The notes under the pieces were generated by a model. It did not search any database, was not told the origin of the DNA, and was given only the letters and a program-made list of their open reading frames with translations. A DNA stretch of 64,000 bases, taken from assembly GCA_037976565.1 (NCBI GenBank), contig CP137683.1:1212637-1276636 (forward strand), given 5' to 3'. Positions 48,601 through 57,879 of the stretch are shown piece by piece. Every line of letters starts with the position of its first letter. Positions within the stretch are counted from its first letter, which is position 1. A program made the translations under genes and the position numbers. This DNA is from Mesocentrotus franciscanus (lineage: Eukaryota; Echinodermata; Echinoidea; Camarodonta; Strongylocentrotidae).

Positions 48601-50934
48601 TTAAAAGATGTTTGAAAAACGTTTCTTTTATTCTTTGAAACATTTTTACGATATTACGAAAACATTACATCTGGAATGTTTGTAAGATCTTTTAAAACAA
48701 TTTGAAAAACGTTCAAAAAGTGTTATTTTAATTGTTTTGATAAAAATGTATTTAAAATGTATTCTTGTGACATTTGTAAAACGTTTCAATGTTAAGAATA
48801 CAATATTTTAACAACATTTTTAAAATGTTTTTTTTAATATCATATCTATAACATTTAAAACATGTAAGAAAAACATTTTTTCCTTTTTGAAAACATTATT
48901 ATGATATAACGAAAACATTACATGTGAAATGTTTGTAAGATCTTTTTTAAACATTTAGAAAAACATTCAAAAATGTTATTTTAATTGTTTTGATAAAAAC
49001 GTATTTAAAATGTATTCTTGTGACATTTGTAAAACGTTTCAATGTAAAGACTACAATATTTTAACAGCATTTTAAAAATGTTTTTTTAAATATCATATTT
49101 ATAACATTTAAAACATGTTAGAAAAACATTTCTTTCCTTTTTGAAAACATTATTATGATATTACGAAAACATTACATGTGAAATGTTTGTAAGATCTTTT
49201 TTAAACATTTAGAAAAACATTCAAAAAATGTGTTTTTTTAATTGTTTTAATAAAAACGTATTTAAAATGTATTTTTGTGACGTTTGTACAACGTCTAAAT
49301 GTAAGGGTTACAATATTTTAACAACATTTTTAAAATGTTCTGTTTATATCATATTAATAACATTTAAAAGATGTTTGAAAAACGTTTCTTTTATTCTTTG
49401 AAACATTTTTACGATATTACGAATACATTACATCTGGAATGTTTGTAAGATCTTTTAAAACATTTTGAAAAACGTTCAAAAATGTTATTTTAATTGTTTT
49501 GATAAAAATGTATTTAAAATGTATTCTTGTGACATTTGTAAAACGTTTCAATGTTAAGAATACAATATTTTTACAACATTTTTAAAATGTTTTTTTTAAT
49601 ATCATATCTATAACATTTAAAACATGTAAGAAAAACATTTCTTTCCTTTTTGAAAACATTATTATGATATTACGAAAACATTACATGTGAAATGTTTGTA
49701 AGATCTTTTAAACATTTAGAAAAACATTCAAAAAATGTTATTTTAATTGTTTTCATAAAAACGTATTTAAAATGTATTCTTGTGACATTTGTAAAACGTT
49801 TCAATGTAAAGACTACAATATTTTAACAGCATTTTAAAAATGTTTTTTTAAATATCATATTTATAACATTTAAAACATGTTAGAAAAACATTTCTTTCCT
49901 TTTTGAAAACATTATTATGATATTACGAAAACATTACATGTGAAATGTTTGTAAGATCTTTTTTAAACATTTAGAAAAACATTCAAAAATGTTTTTTAAA
50001 TGTTTTAATAAAAACGTATTTAAAATGTATTTTTGTGACGTTTGTACAACGTCTAAATGTAAGGGTTACAATATTTTAACAACATTTTTAAAATGTTCTG
50101 TTTATATCATATTAATAACATTTAAAAGATGTTTGAAAAACGTTTCTTTTATTCTTTGAAACATTTTTACGATTTTACGAAAACATTACATCTGGAATGT
50201 TTGTAAGATCTTTTTAAAACATTTTGAAAAACGTTCAAAAAATGTTATTTTAATTGTTTTGATAAAAATGTATTTAAAATGTATTCTTGTGACATTTGTA
50301 AAACGTTTCAATGTTAAGAATACAATATTTTGACAACATTTTTAAAATGTTTTTTTTAATATCATATCTATAACATTTTAAACATGTAAGAAAAACATTT
50401 CTTTCCTTTTTGAAAACATTATTATGATATTACGAAAACATTACATGTGAAATGTTTGTAAGATCTTTTTTAAACATTTAGAAAAACATTCAAAAAATGT
50501 TTTTTAAATGTTTTAATAAAAACGTATTTAAAATGTATTTTTGTGACGTTTGTACAACGTCGAAATGTAAGGGTTACAATATTTTAACAACATTTTTAAA
50601 ATGTTCTTTTTATGTCATATCAATAACATTTAAAAGATGTTGGGAAAACGTTTCTTTGCTTCCTTCAAAACATTCTTATGATATTATAAAAACATAAAAT
50701 GTCGGCCGTTTGTAAGATATTTTTAAACATTTTACAATAATGTTTAAAAGATGTTTTAAAACATTACCCGAAAATCATCGGACATGGTACATTACTAAAA
50801 TGTTTTTATAATGTTAAACATAATATCAATAATGTTTTATAAATGTTATAATGACAGTTTTAAAAAATGTTTTTTTCAAGACATTTGTAAGACCTTTTGA
50901 AAATGTTATGATAACGTTATGTGTTAGCTGGGAA
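42690..50934 (-). mobile_element. Giant array of about 254-bp units with TTCCCAGC-type terminus
   Basis: About 32 head-to-tail units with a period near 250-255 bp. The marker 'CATTTTGAAAAACGTTCAAA' starts near 42900, 43155, 43409, 43663 and 43915, and recurs to about 50490. Units share 'TGTAAAGATTACAATATTTT', 'TAACATTTAAAAGATGTTGG' and 'GAAAACATTACATCTGGAAT'. Several unit subtypes alternate (for example TTTCTTTTCTTC versus TTTCCTTTTTG), suggesting higher-order repeats. The right boundary, read on the minus strand, is 'TTCCCAGCTAACACA', matching the terminus at 12142. Inverted AACGTT/AACATT words occur throughout. It encodes nothing convincing. Confidence 0.8.
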
Positions 50935-51175
50935 GTAGCTTTTTTGTTATTTGTATACTCGCACTGTTGTGAATTCATTGTATTGTTCAGAATGTGTTGC
51001 ATGCATGGTTGATTATATTGTTTTATAGTAGTCCGGACTATCCGTCAGTCTTTTGTTCTCGTACTTAATGACTTCAGAAACATTGACAGAGATTTACATT
51101 ATTTTTACATTATACATGCTACTTTGATTCGAGATTGAAAATTATAGCATGGTTGTTTTGTTCTTTCCCAACATA

Positions 51176-51425
51176 TATCAAGTTTAAGTTCAAGTTTTAT
51201 TTCCCACATTCCATTAAAAACATACCATTGAAAACATAAATAATATGATAGAATATGTATATATTGACAATACATTGCAGTAGAACGAAAATGTGGAAAG
51301 GGAAACGCTTAGGCCATTGGCCTTTCGAGGCAGAACCCTAACAAATATTAATTGAACAATATGTACTACAAGCACAGAATATAAATTAACAAACCACCAA
51401 AAAAAAAAATAAATAAATAAATAAA
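51176..51425 (-). mobile_element. LINE or SINE 3'-end fragment with (ACTTGA)n tail
   Basis: On the minus strand the fragment ends 'AATAAAACTTGAACTTAAAC', a tail of hexamer type seen at 3' ends of CR1-like elements. At its other side is an A-rich run followed by the plus-strand LINE fragment. It is repeated at 59904-60148. Confidence 0.4.
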
Positions 51426-51429
51426 TAAA

Positions 51430-52244
51430 TGCATTCATGAATTGGTACCAATTTATCTGCAAGAACTAATTCACGAATACAAACCCTCACGTAATCTAGG
51501 GTCATCTTCTTAATTAAACCTCATGTCTAATTTGGTGTCAACTCTTTCTTATGGTCATCGCTCTTTTTCCAAAGCTTCTGCTGAACTTTGGAACAAAGCA
51601 CCTTTAAACGTCAAAAACTGTCAAACTGTTAACCAATTCAAAACCTGTCTTAAAGATAAAGACCAGTTGTGGTCATGCGATTGCATTGTGAAAGAAACGT
51701 TGTGGAATCGATCAGAAAAGGTTGATCATCTACCATATAAGTATTGGTGTGTACTGCAAGGTTCTGGAATCATCAAAATGATAAGAAATTTGGCCCAGTC
51801 TTGGTAAAGTTACAAGCACTGTACACAAAAAGATGTTTATGGGACTACGCGACCACGTGCGCGATATCTATTTGGTCCCAATAGATATAATAATTTACCA
51901 AATATATCAATTAGTAGGCGGTTTCCCGACTTTCACAGCAAAATTTGTATCATCACGTATTAGTCAAAACATATTTTTTCACATGATTGTTAATGAGAGC
52001 TTCCATTTCATTTTTTTGAGAGAGGGGCGTTTCCAAAACTGGTCTTTACCTTTAAGGCATATTTATTCAAAATTGCTTTTAATGATTAACTTACTCTGTT
52101 CACATTGATGTGTATTTCATATGTATTGTAATTTGTAGGTTTATTTGCACTTTTTTTATTTTGTTCAATATGTAATTGTTTATCAGTCTATTATGTTTGT
52201 TATAGCGCTTAGAGACTTCGGTGGTAAGCACTTTATAAGCAACG

Positions 52245-52275
<31 letters not shown>
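51430..52275 (+). pseudogene. C-terminus and 3' end of a CR1/L2-like LINE, split by a MITE (unit 1)
   Basis: The plus-strand frame reads 'PIYLQELIHEYKPSRNL', then 'HRSFSKASAELWNKAP' and 'NQFKTCLK', the usual C-terminal region of CR1/L2-type reverse transcriptases. The frame is broken at TTAA by a family-2 MITE and resumes as 'AYLFKIAFND' plus stop at about 52056-52085. The 3' end finishes in (TTA)n at 52247-52275. An extra in-frame stop near 51511 is present here but absent in the second duplication copy. Confidence 0.8.
51654..52051 (+). mobile_element. TTAA-target MITE, family 2, copy 2
   Basis: Inverted ends 'AGATAAAGACCAGT' and 'ACTGGTCTTTACCT'; TTAA at 51650-51653 and 52052-52055. It interrupts the LINE codons for 'CLK' and 'AYLF', so removing one TTAA plus the element rejoins the frame exactly. 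Confidence 0.85.
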
Positions 52276-52278
<3 letters not shown>

Positions 52279-53415
52279 AATACGGTCAAACAGAATATAA
52301 ATGAACACCCTAAATGCAACAAACATTATAAAGAGGAATAACTTGATCAAGAGTCATGACAGTAAGAGCTAATAATATATTTCCTATGTTTTCTTTAAAA
52401 GAGTTAGTTCAACAGAAACGGAATTCCAAAGCTGAGGCCTAGTGTATTTTACATCGGTCCTTGAGATATTATAATAATAAAAAGGAACATACACGTTATC
52501 GGAATTTCTGGTTTGATAACTTTTGGCGTACTTGTTATTTATAACATATTCATTAAATACTGGTGGCAGAACACCCTTGAAATAAGAGTACATAAATTTG
52601 CGACATGAGTAACCTGAATATCAGATACTTTTAGAATGTTAAGTTATTGAAAAAGAGAATCTGTCGAGGCTAAAAAATGAGAGTATGTTTATAACACGTA
52701 TTGCACGTTTTTTTAAAATATAATAAGTCTGTCCGATGTAGTGGTTACACAATTTCCCCATACTATAGTACAATAACATAAGTGCGGTAAAGTCAGTTTT
52801 TGGTAAAGGTTGACAAGAATACGCAATGGGAGGATGACCTGTAGCTTGTTTAATACACTTATTGCTTTTGATATTTTACATGAAACGTCTTTAACATGTT
52901 CTTTCCAGTTCAAACAATCATCAATGACCACTCCTAAGAATTGTGTAATTTTCACCTGCTTAATTTTATGTTTAAATATTTCTACATTAATAGTATCAGT
53001 ATTCAATCTCCTATTGCGGGTTTTAAACACCATGCAACATGTTTTTTCGTAATTAATTGAGAGTTTACTTGATGAAAACCAGTAATTGACTTTGTCAAGT
53101 TCTAAATTAAATTGAATGTTTTGTTTCGTGCAGATCATTTCCAGACATGAATAAATTAGTATCATGTGCAAATATAATCGGACCAAGGATATTGCTAACA
53201 AACTGCAGGTCATTTGGATACAATAAGAAAAGTAATGGACCTAAAACGGAGCCCTGTGGTACTCCTATTGGAAGAGCTTTGCGTTGAAAGCTGTACTGAT
53301 CTACAAAGTATAGAGTGATCAACAGTATCAAATGCCTTAGAAAGATCTTTAAGAAATGGCCAAAAACTAAATCCTTTTCTTCAAATGCAGATACTATATT
53401 GTTAATAAATTCCAA
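52276..53415 (-). pseudogene. 5'-truncated LINE reverse transcriptase (unit 1)
   Basis: Minus-strand pieces read 'GVPQGSVLGPLLFLL' (motif B), 'FAHDTNLFMSG' (motif C, with His replacing the first of the two catalytic Asp) and 'WFSSSKLSINYEKTCCMVF', then 'FLGVVIDDCLNWKEHV' and a C-terminal 'SYQTRNSDNVYVP'. Frameshifts separate them near 53110-53215 and 52600-52710. The lost Asp and the frameshifts make it non-functional. It begins abruptly at the GA-rich run at 53417. Confidence 0.85.
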
Positions 53416-53416
53416 A

Positions 53417-53652
53417 AGTGGAGGAGAGAGAGAGAGAGATAGTGAGAGAAAAGGGCAGGGACAGGGGGAGAGGTAGAGAGAGAGTGTGTGAAGAGGGAAA
53501 GAGTGGGAGAGTGGGAGAGGGGGGTTGAGAATGAGGAGAGAGGGAAAGGTGAGAGGGAGGGAGAGAATGCGGAAAGATAGAAAAGAGGAAGGGGAGGCGG
53601 GAGGAAAATATGTAGGAGATGTAGAAAAGAGAGAGAGAGAGTAGGGGACATG
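53417..53652 (+). repeat. (GA)n-rich purine tract
   Basis: About 235 bases are almost entirely purine on the plus strand. A polypyrimidine (CT)n run of opposite strand bias lies at 53935-54010. Such mirror-like tracts can form triplex structures. The Pro/Ser-rich open frames on its minus strand are by-products of base composition. Confidence 0.7.
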
Positions 53653-54591
53653 TACTTACTTCATACATACACTATGTTAAGGAAAGTAATATTTGAAAGC
53701 GGAAAAAAGTATCGAAGAAAAAGAGATGTACACTAGCTTAGCTAAAGTCCCATCGAGATCGTACTAATACGATGAGGGGGGGGGGGTGTAATGGTATTAC
53801 TCTGAAAATTAAATTTGACTTTATCAGGAGGTGTGGGAAGTGATCCAGGGGTTTCTTTTCTCGTCATTTTTCTCTTCTCCCTATCCACTTCCTCCTATCT
53901 CGCTTCTCTTGTCCCTCCCTCCCGTTCTTTTTTATTCTTCTCTCTCTATCTTATATATCTCTCTCTCTCTCTCTCACTCTCTCTCTTTCTCTCTCCTCCC
54001 CTCTCTCTGTATAAATGCATGCACCCTTATATAACTCTTACGTACAACCTTACATTCTAACACGCAAGTGTGGGTGCGTGAGTGTATGTGTGTGTTATAC
54101 AACACACCCGCATCATCACACACGACCACACCCTCATCTTTAGGCCTATACAACCACGAATCGATTTCATTTCCTCCCGAGAAGAATGTTAAACTAATAA
54201 TAAATAATAACGTGACATGTAAGGAAGAATAAAAATGAACCGCTTGAGTTTTTTTTTGGCGAATATTTATTATCATAATCATATACATTTCAATCACCTC
54301 TATACTAGCCATTTCATCCTAACCCCTTCCCGAAAGAGAAAGATGTGATACATCCGTCAAAGAAAAAAAAATGTGTCATGAATATGTAATGATGATTTTC
54401 GAATCATCCAAGATTTTACCTGCAATACTGAATTAGAAAACGAGATTTCGTTGCAGTGTGAAGCAAATATACTACACTACACAATTAAAAGTGAACATTA
54501 ACCATTTGTCGACCAGAGAGAGGTACTTCTTGTGGGATTTAGAAAATTCGAAGCTCAATGGTTTAAATAGAATCCTGTAAGTACACAGTTC

Positions 54592-54597
54592 TTTATT
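54592..54597 (-). terminator. Candidate polyadenylation signal AATAAA
   Basis: On the minus strand 'AGAAATAAAGAAC' lies about 310 bases after the stop codon of the candidate last exon of the somatomedin-B gene. It is the nearest good match downstream. Confidence 0.35.
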
Positions 54598-54909
54598 TCT
54601 GAATCAAAATTAAAACATGTAGACGCTTACTCTATCAATAGATCAAAGAGTTATGAACTAAAAACCGAGTGATGTGAATGTGCACTTGATTTTCATTACA
54701 TCCGTTTCGTTTTACCCAATCTTTCATCTCTTATCATTTCATGATCGTAATGAAGAAAGAGAACTACATAAAAGCCCTAAAGCACCATAATGAAATACAT
54801 ATTTAAGATTGGTTGCCATTCGTTGTGTTTAATGGTAAAAGTCTAAAGTCGTTGTCATTTGATAAGCAGCAGCCCTCTAATCCTGCGTGGAATCAGCGAA
54901 CTCGCTCCT

Positions 54910-54945
54910 CTACACTTGGTTTGGGTTCGGAAGAGAAGACCCTCG
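54910..54945 (-). CDS. Candidate last exon (11 aa plus stop)
   Basis: The acceptor 'TTTCGTCCTTTTAG' precedes a frame 'RGSSLPNPNQV' ending in TAG, in the phase left by exon 3. In the second duplication copy (about 63615-63647) the same acceptor, frame and stop are kept, but three bases are missing, an in-frame change giving 'RGSSPNPNQV'. Other exons could lie between this and exon 3. Confidence 0.4.
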   Translation of the reverse strand, partial: RGSSLPNPNQV

Positions 54946-57774
54946 CTAAAAGGACGAAATGCAGAATATGATTAAACAAAAGAAAGCTTATTTATCCTAG
55001 TTTCTGGTTACTTTAGACGACTCATCTAGCTTCAGACAGAATTATGAAAAGATGTATCATGCTGCTATTACGCCTATTGGACTCTTAATATAATAATAAA
55101 TCTTAATAAGCTGTGCATTTAAGCTATGTAATACTGTATTTGACATGAAAACCAGGATATTCTTTTTTTTAATGGTTTGGTTTACAACTATTTGTCAAAA
55201 TAAAGAAGACGGCAATATGAGGGCAATCTATATTTAAACAGACTTTATTTTATCAATCGATACATTAACGTTTTACCAAACGTTTAACTAAACGTTTAAC
55301 CAAACGTTTAACCCTCATAAAAGTATTTGATTTGTCGACGTTTTATTTGAGAAACATCAATTGTTGACCAACCATTTTCCACGGTAATATTTATGAATGC
55401 ATACTTTTATGTGGAAAACATATTATATGTACAATTACCCACTAAATTATTCATACCTTTACCAAGTTTATCATTTTTGAAGTATGTGAAAATTGATTTG
55501 TCGCGATATACGTCTTTTGAGAATGTGACATCATTATTAAAGCTTACGTCTAAAAATATTGAACAAAGGCCCTTATTCAACCAGTCTACCTTTCATTCTT
55601 GAGCTGCGTAAAACACAAAAATAACAAATTCAAAAGGGGTATGAATAATTTAGTTGTTAACTATAACTATACATGTAGGTCAAATATGTTTTTAATTTTG
55701 TATTTAATAAACTTAGTCTCTTTTCAAAATGTTAATATTTGTACATGTGTCGTGTTTTTTTTTATCAGCCTTGTAAACTACGATTCCACTTAAACTCACA
55801 TTAAAGCAGAGAACGTTCCAAATTTTACTCTGATTTTTTTCTCTTCCAAAGCAGTTTTATGTTCTGAAGAAACTATCCTGTAAGTCTATATGAAACACAT
55901 AACCATAATTTGTTTCATAGCATTTACTATCTGTTATAAATATAAATTATTTCACTTGTCAGAACTTTATCGATTAAACCTCAACCCAACAATGTAACAC
56001 CTCGAAAGTATTCCTGAAAATGAATAATTTCAGTCTTACCTGACACACTGCCTGGTAATCCCGGCAGCAATCACCATAATTCATGCAAGCAGCATCGCAA
56101 TAGCATGCTCCAATGGGGTTGTAGGAACCGCATACACCCTCACATGAATAGCGTTCTCCTGCAAAAACAAGAACAACATTATATCAATAATCATAATATT
56201 CGATGTTTATTTAACGTTTAATGCATCTACAATGTCTCTAAGCTCTCAATGGAAATTTTATAACTCTGGTTACTAGATTCAGGCTTGCCCACAAGCAATG
56301 TATGCACATTATTCACTGCCCTTCACTTGGGAGCACCCAAGCCAGGCGCCATTTTACAATCGTTCACAATGCTGGGCAAACTACACTGTCTTTCGCATCC
56401 CTGTGGGTTCCAATTTATCACCTGGGTAGAGAGAATCAATGTATACAAAATCCCTTGCTTAATGGCAGGAGATCAAACGCACGACTGTCGAATCTCCAGT
56501 CAAACTACTACGACTACGATGAGAGGTGTGTGTGTGTGGAGGGTGATATACTTTACATGATTTGTATCCTCCAACATCGTTCCCTTTTTCAGGTTTTGCT
56601 GCAAAAGGGTGTACCAAGTATTTAAAAGAGGTAAATAATGTACTAACCTGTTGGAGGGGTCCACTAGGTGGCGGCGGAGAGGCAGAGCTGTTGTTTGGTG
56701 GAGGCGGCGGAGGGAAGAACCGTTGTTTGGTGGAGGAGGAGGAGGGGAAGAACCGTTGTTTGGTGGAGGAGGAGGAGGTGCAGAACCGTTGTTTGGTGGA
56801 GGAGGAGGAGGGGAAGAACCGTTGTTTGGTGGAGGAGGAGGAGGCAGAACCGTTGTTTGGTGGAGGAGGAGGAGGGGAAGAACCGTTGTTTGGTGGAGGA
56901 GGAGGAGGGGAAGAACCGTTGTTTGGTGGAGGAGGAGGAGGGGCAGAACCGTTGTTTGGTGGAGGAGGAGGAGGGGCAGAACCGTTGTTTGGGTGTGAGT
57001 GGTTACCGGATCCATTGCCCGGGGGTGAAATGGTAGAGAAAAATAGCCCGCGCTTAACAATTCGACCGGCGCGTGAGTGGTTACCGGTTCCATTACCAGG
57101 TCTTGGTGGAGGAGGAGCGGTGCCGTTGCTTGGGTGTGAGTGGTTACCGGTTCCATTACCAGGTCTTGGTGGAGGAGGAGCGGTGCCGTTGCTTGGGTGT
57201 GAGTGGTTACCGGTTCCATTACCAGGTCTTGGTGGAGGAGGAGCGGTGCCGTTGCTTGGGTGTGAGTGGTTACCGGTTCCATTACCAGGTCTTGGTGGAG
57301 GAGGAGCGGTGCCGTTGCTTGGGTGTGAGTGGTTACCGGTTCCATTACCAGGTCTTGGTGGAGGAGGAGCGGTGCCGTTGCTTGGGTGTGAGTGGTTACG
57401 AGTCCCATTACCTGGTCTCGGTGGAGATGGGCCTGTACCATTCCCTGGCCTTGGTCTTGGTCTCGGTGGCCGATTGCCGTTTGCTATAAGAATTTAACAG
57501 GGGAAAGTGATTGACCAATTAAAAACAAATTTCAATACAGTCCTTTATAAAATGTCGTAAACGTACACGCATTAAATTCGTCTGCTTTAACCCGACAATA
57601 TCCAAAATCAGTGATATTTTTAATAAATACACATTTAAATATAGCACATGAAAAGCTTTTATAGTTCTCCGTATTGATGATCAAAATGTTTTCATACTTA
57701 CGAGCCTGTGCGGCACAAACAGCAGCAAGGACCAGGATGACCAAGAGTCCGCTGAGAATTATTCGGCCTGCCAT
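54910..57774 (-). CDS. Secreted proline-rich, sequon-rich protein with a somatomedin-B domain
   Basis: Spliced gene read leftward. Exon 1 (57774-57702) is a signal peptide; exon 2 (57483-56648) is a proline-rich repeat region. Exon 3 (56158-56040) is a somatomedin-B domain, and a candidate last exon (54945-54910) adds a short tail and a stop. The product would be secreted and, with some 20 Asn-Gly-Ser/Thr or Asn-His-Ser sequons, probably mucin-like and extracellular. Somatomedin-B domains act in protein binding in matrix proteins such as vitronectin and proteoglycan 4 (family knowledge). A TATA box precedes it. Two problems remain: exon 2 ends in phase 0 but exon 3 needs one preceding base, so a small exon or alternative donor is missing; and exon 2 carries two compensating indels. 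I know of no named orthologue. Confidence 0.7.
56040..56158 (-). CDS. Exon 3: somatomedin-B domain (39 aa)
   Basis: The exon lies between acceptor 'TTTTTGCAG' and donor GTAAGA and encodes 'ERYSCEGVCGSYNPIGACYC' followed by 'DAACMNYGDCCRDYQAVCQ'. All eight cysteines of the somatomedin-B fold are present with canonical spacing (C-x3-C-x8-C-x-C-x3-C-x5-C-C-x6-C), as is the D-C-C-x-D-Y signature. Exon-length domain boundaries (phase 1 in, phase 0 out) fit a shuffled extracellular module. Confidence 0.9.
56281..56520 (-). mobile_element. SINE-like fragment in the intron before exon 3
   Basis: This block ('GGGAGCACCCAAGCCAGGCG', 'GTTCCAATTTATCACCTGGG') has the look of a dispersed short repeat and lies wholly inside the intron between exons 2 and 3. 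A degraded tRNA-like region ('GGAGATCAAACGCACGAC') is at its right side. I recognise it only by type. Confidence 0.35.
56648..57483 (-). CDS. Exon 2: proline/asparagine repeat region (278 aa)
   Basis: The acceptor 'TTCTTATAG' precedes 57483, and the phase-1 junction completes a Pro codon. First come five to six copies of a 63-base (21-residue) unit containing 'PPRPGNGTGNHSHPSNGT'. A non-repeat spacer 'RAGRIVKRGLFFSTISPP' includes a dibasic Lys-Arg. Then about nine or ten copies of a 33-base (11-residue) unit 'APPPPPPNNGS' follow. Two bases are missing near 56841-56845 and one near 56712-56714. Between them about 44 residues read in another frame (Ser/Thr/Lys/Gln/Arg/Phe-rich), after which the original frame returns. 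The exon ends CAG at the donor GTTAGT. Confidence 0.75.
57702..57774 (-). CDS. Exon 1: signal peptide (24 aa)
   Basis: From the first ATG after the TATA box the exon encodes 'MAGRIILSGLLVILVLAAVC' then 'AAQA'. This is one basic residue, a 15-residue hydrophobic core and a small-residue cleavage region (Ala-Ala-Gln-Ala). It ends after the first base of a codon at a strong donor, GTAAGT (57701-57696). Confidence 0.8.
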
Positions 57775-57872
57775 GATGATATTGATGATATCAGCTTGGA
57801 GTAGTCTTTGATTGCTTGTGATCAGTATCTGGAAGGACACTGAATATGGCTCTCATGGTTCTACCAGCCCCC

Positions 57873-57879
57873 TTTTATA
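57873..57879 (-). promoter_or_regulatory. TATA box of the somatomedin-B gene
   Basis: On the minus strand 'CTTATAAAAGGGGGCTGG' lies about 100 bases before the ATG. An initiator-like TCAGTG (57843-57838) follows 36-38 bases downstream. The 5' untranslated region would be about 65 bases with no upstream ATG. Confidence 0.6.

Noticed and set aside
42690..50934. Many 60-110 codon Phe/Lys/Asn-rich frames in the 254-bp array
   Set aside because: They follow the repeat period, differ in frame from unit to unit and are broken by indels.
53394..53668. Leu/Ser/Pro-rich minus-strand frames
   Set aside because: Translation of a (GA)n tract; composition artefact, also seen at 62102-62373.
56500..57441. 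Minus-strand 313-codon frame rich in Leu/His/Gln/Thr
   Set aside because: Its frame differs from that set by the exon-1 junction. It enters the PPPPPPNNGS frame only because of the two-base deletion, and leaves it at the one-base deletion.
56562..57497. Plus-strand glycine/glutamate-rich 311-codon open frame
   Set aside because: It is the complement of the proline-rich exon. Only the minus strand has a signal peptide, splice sites and somatomedin-B exon in register.
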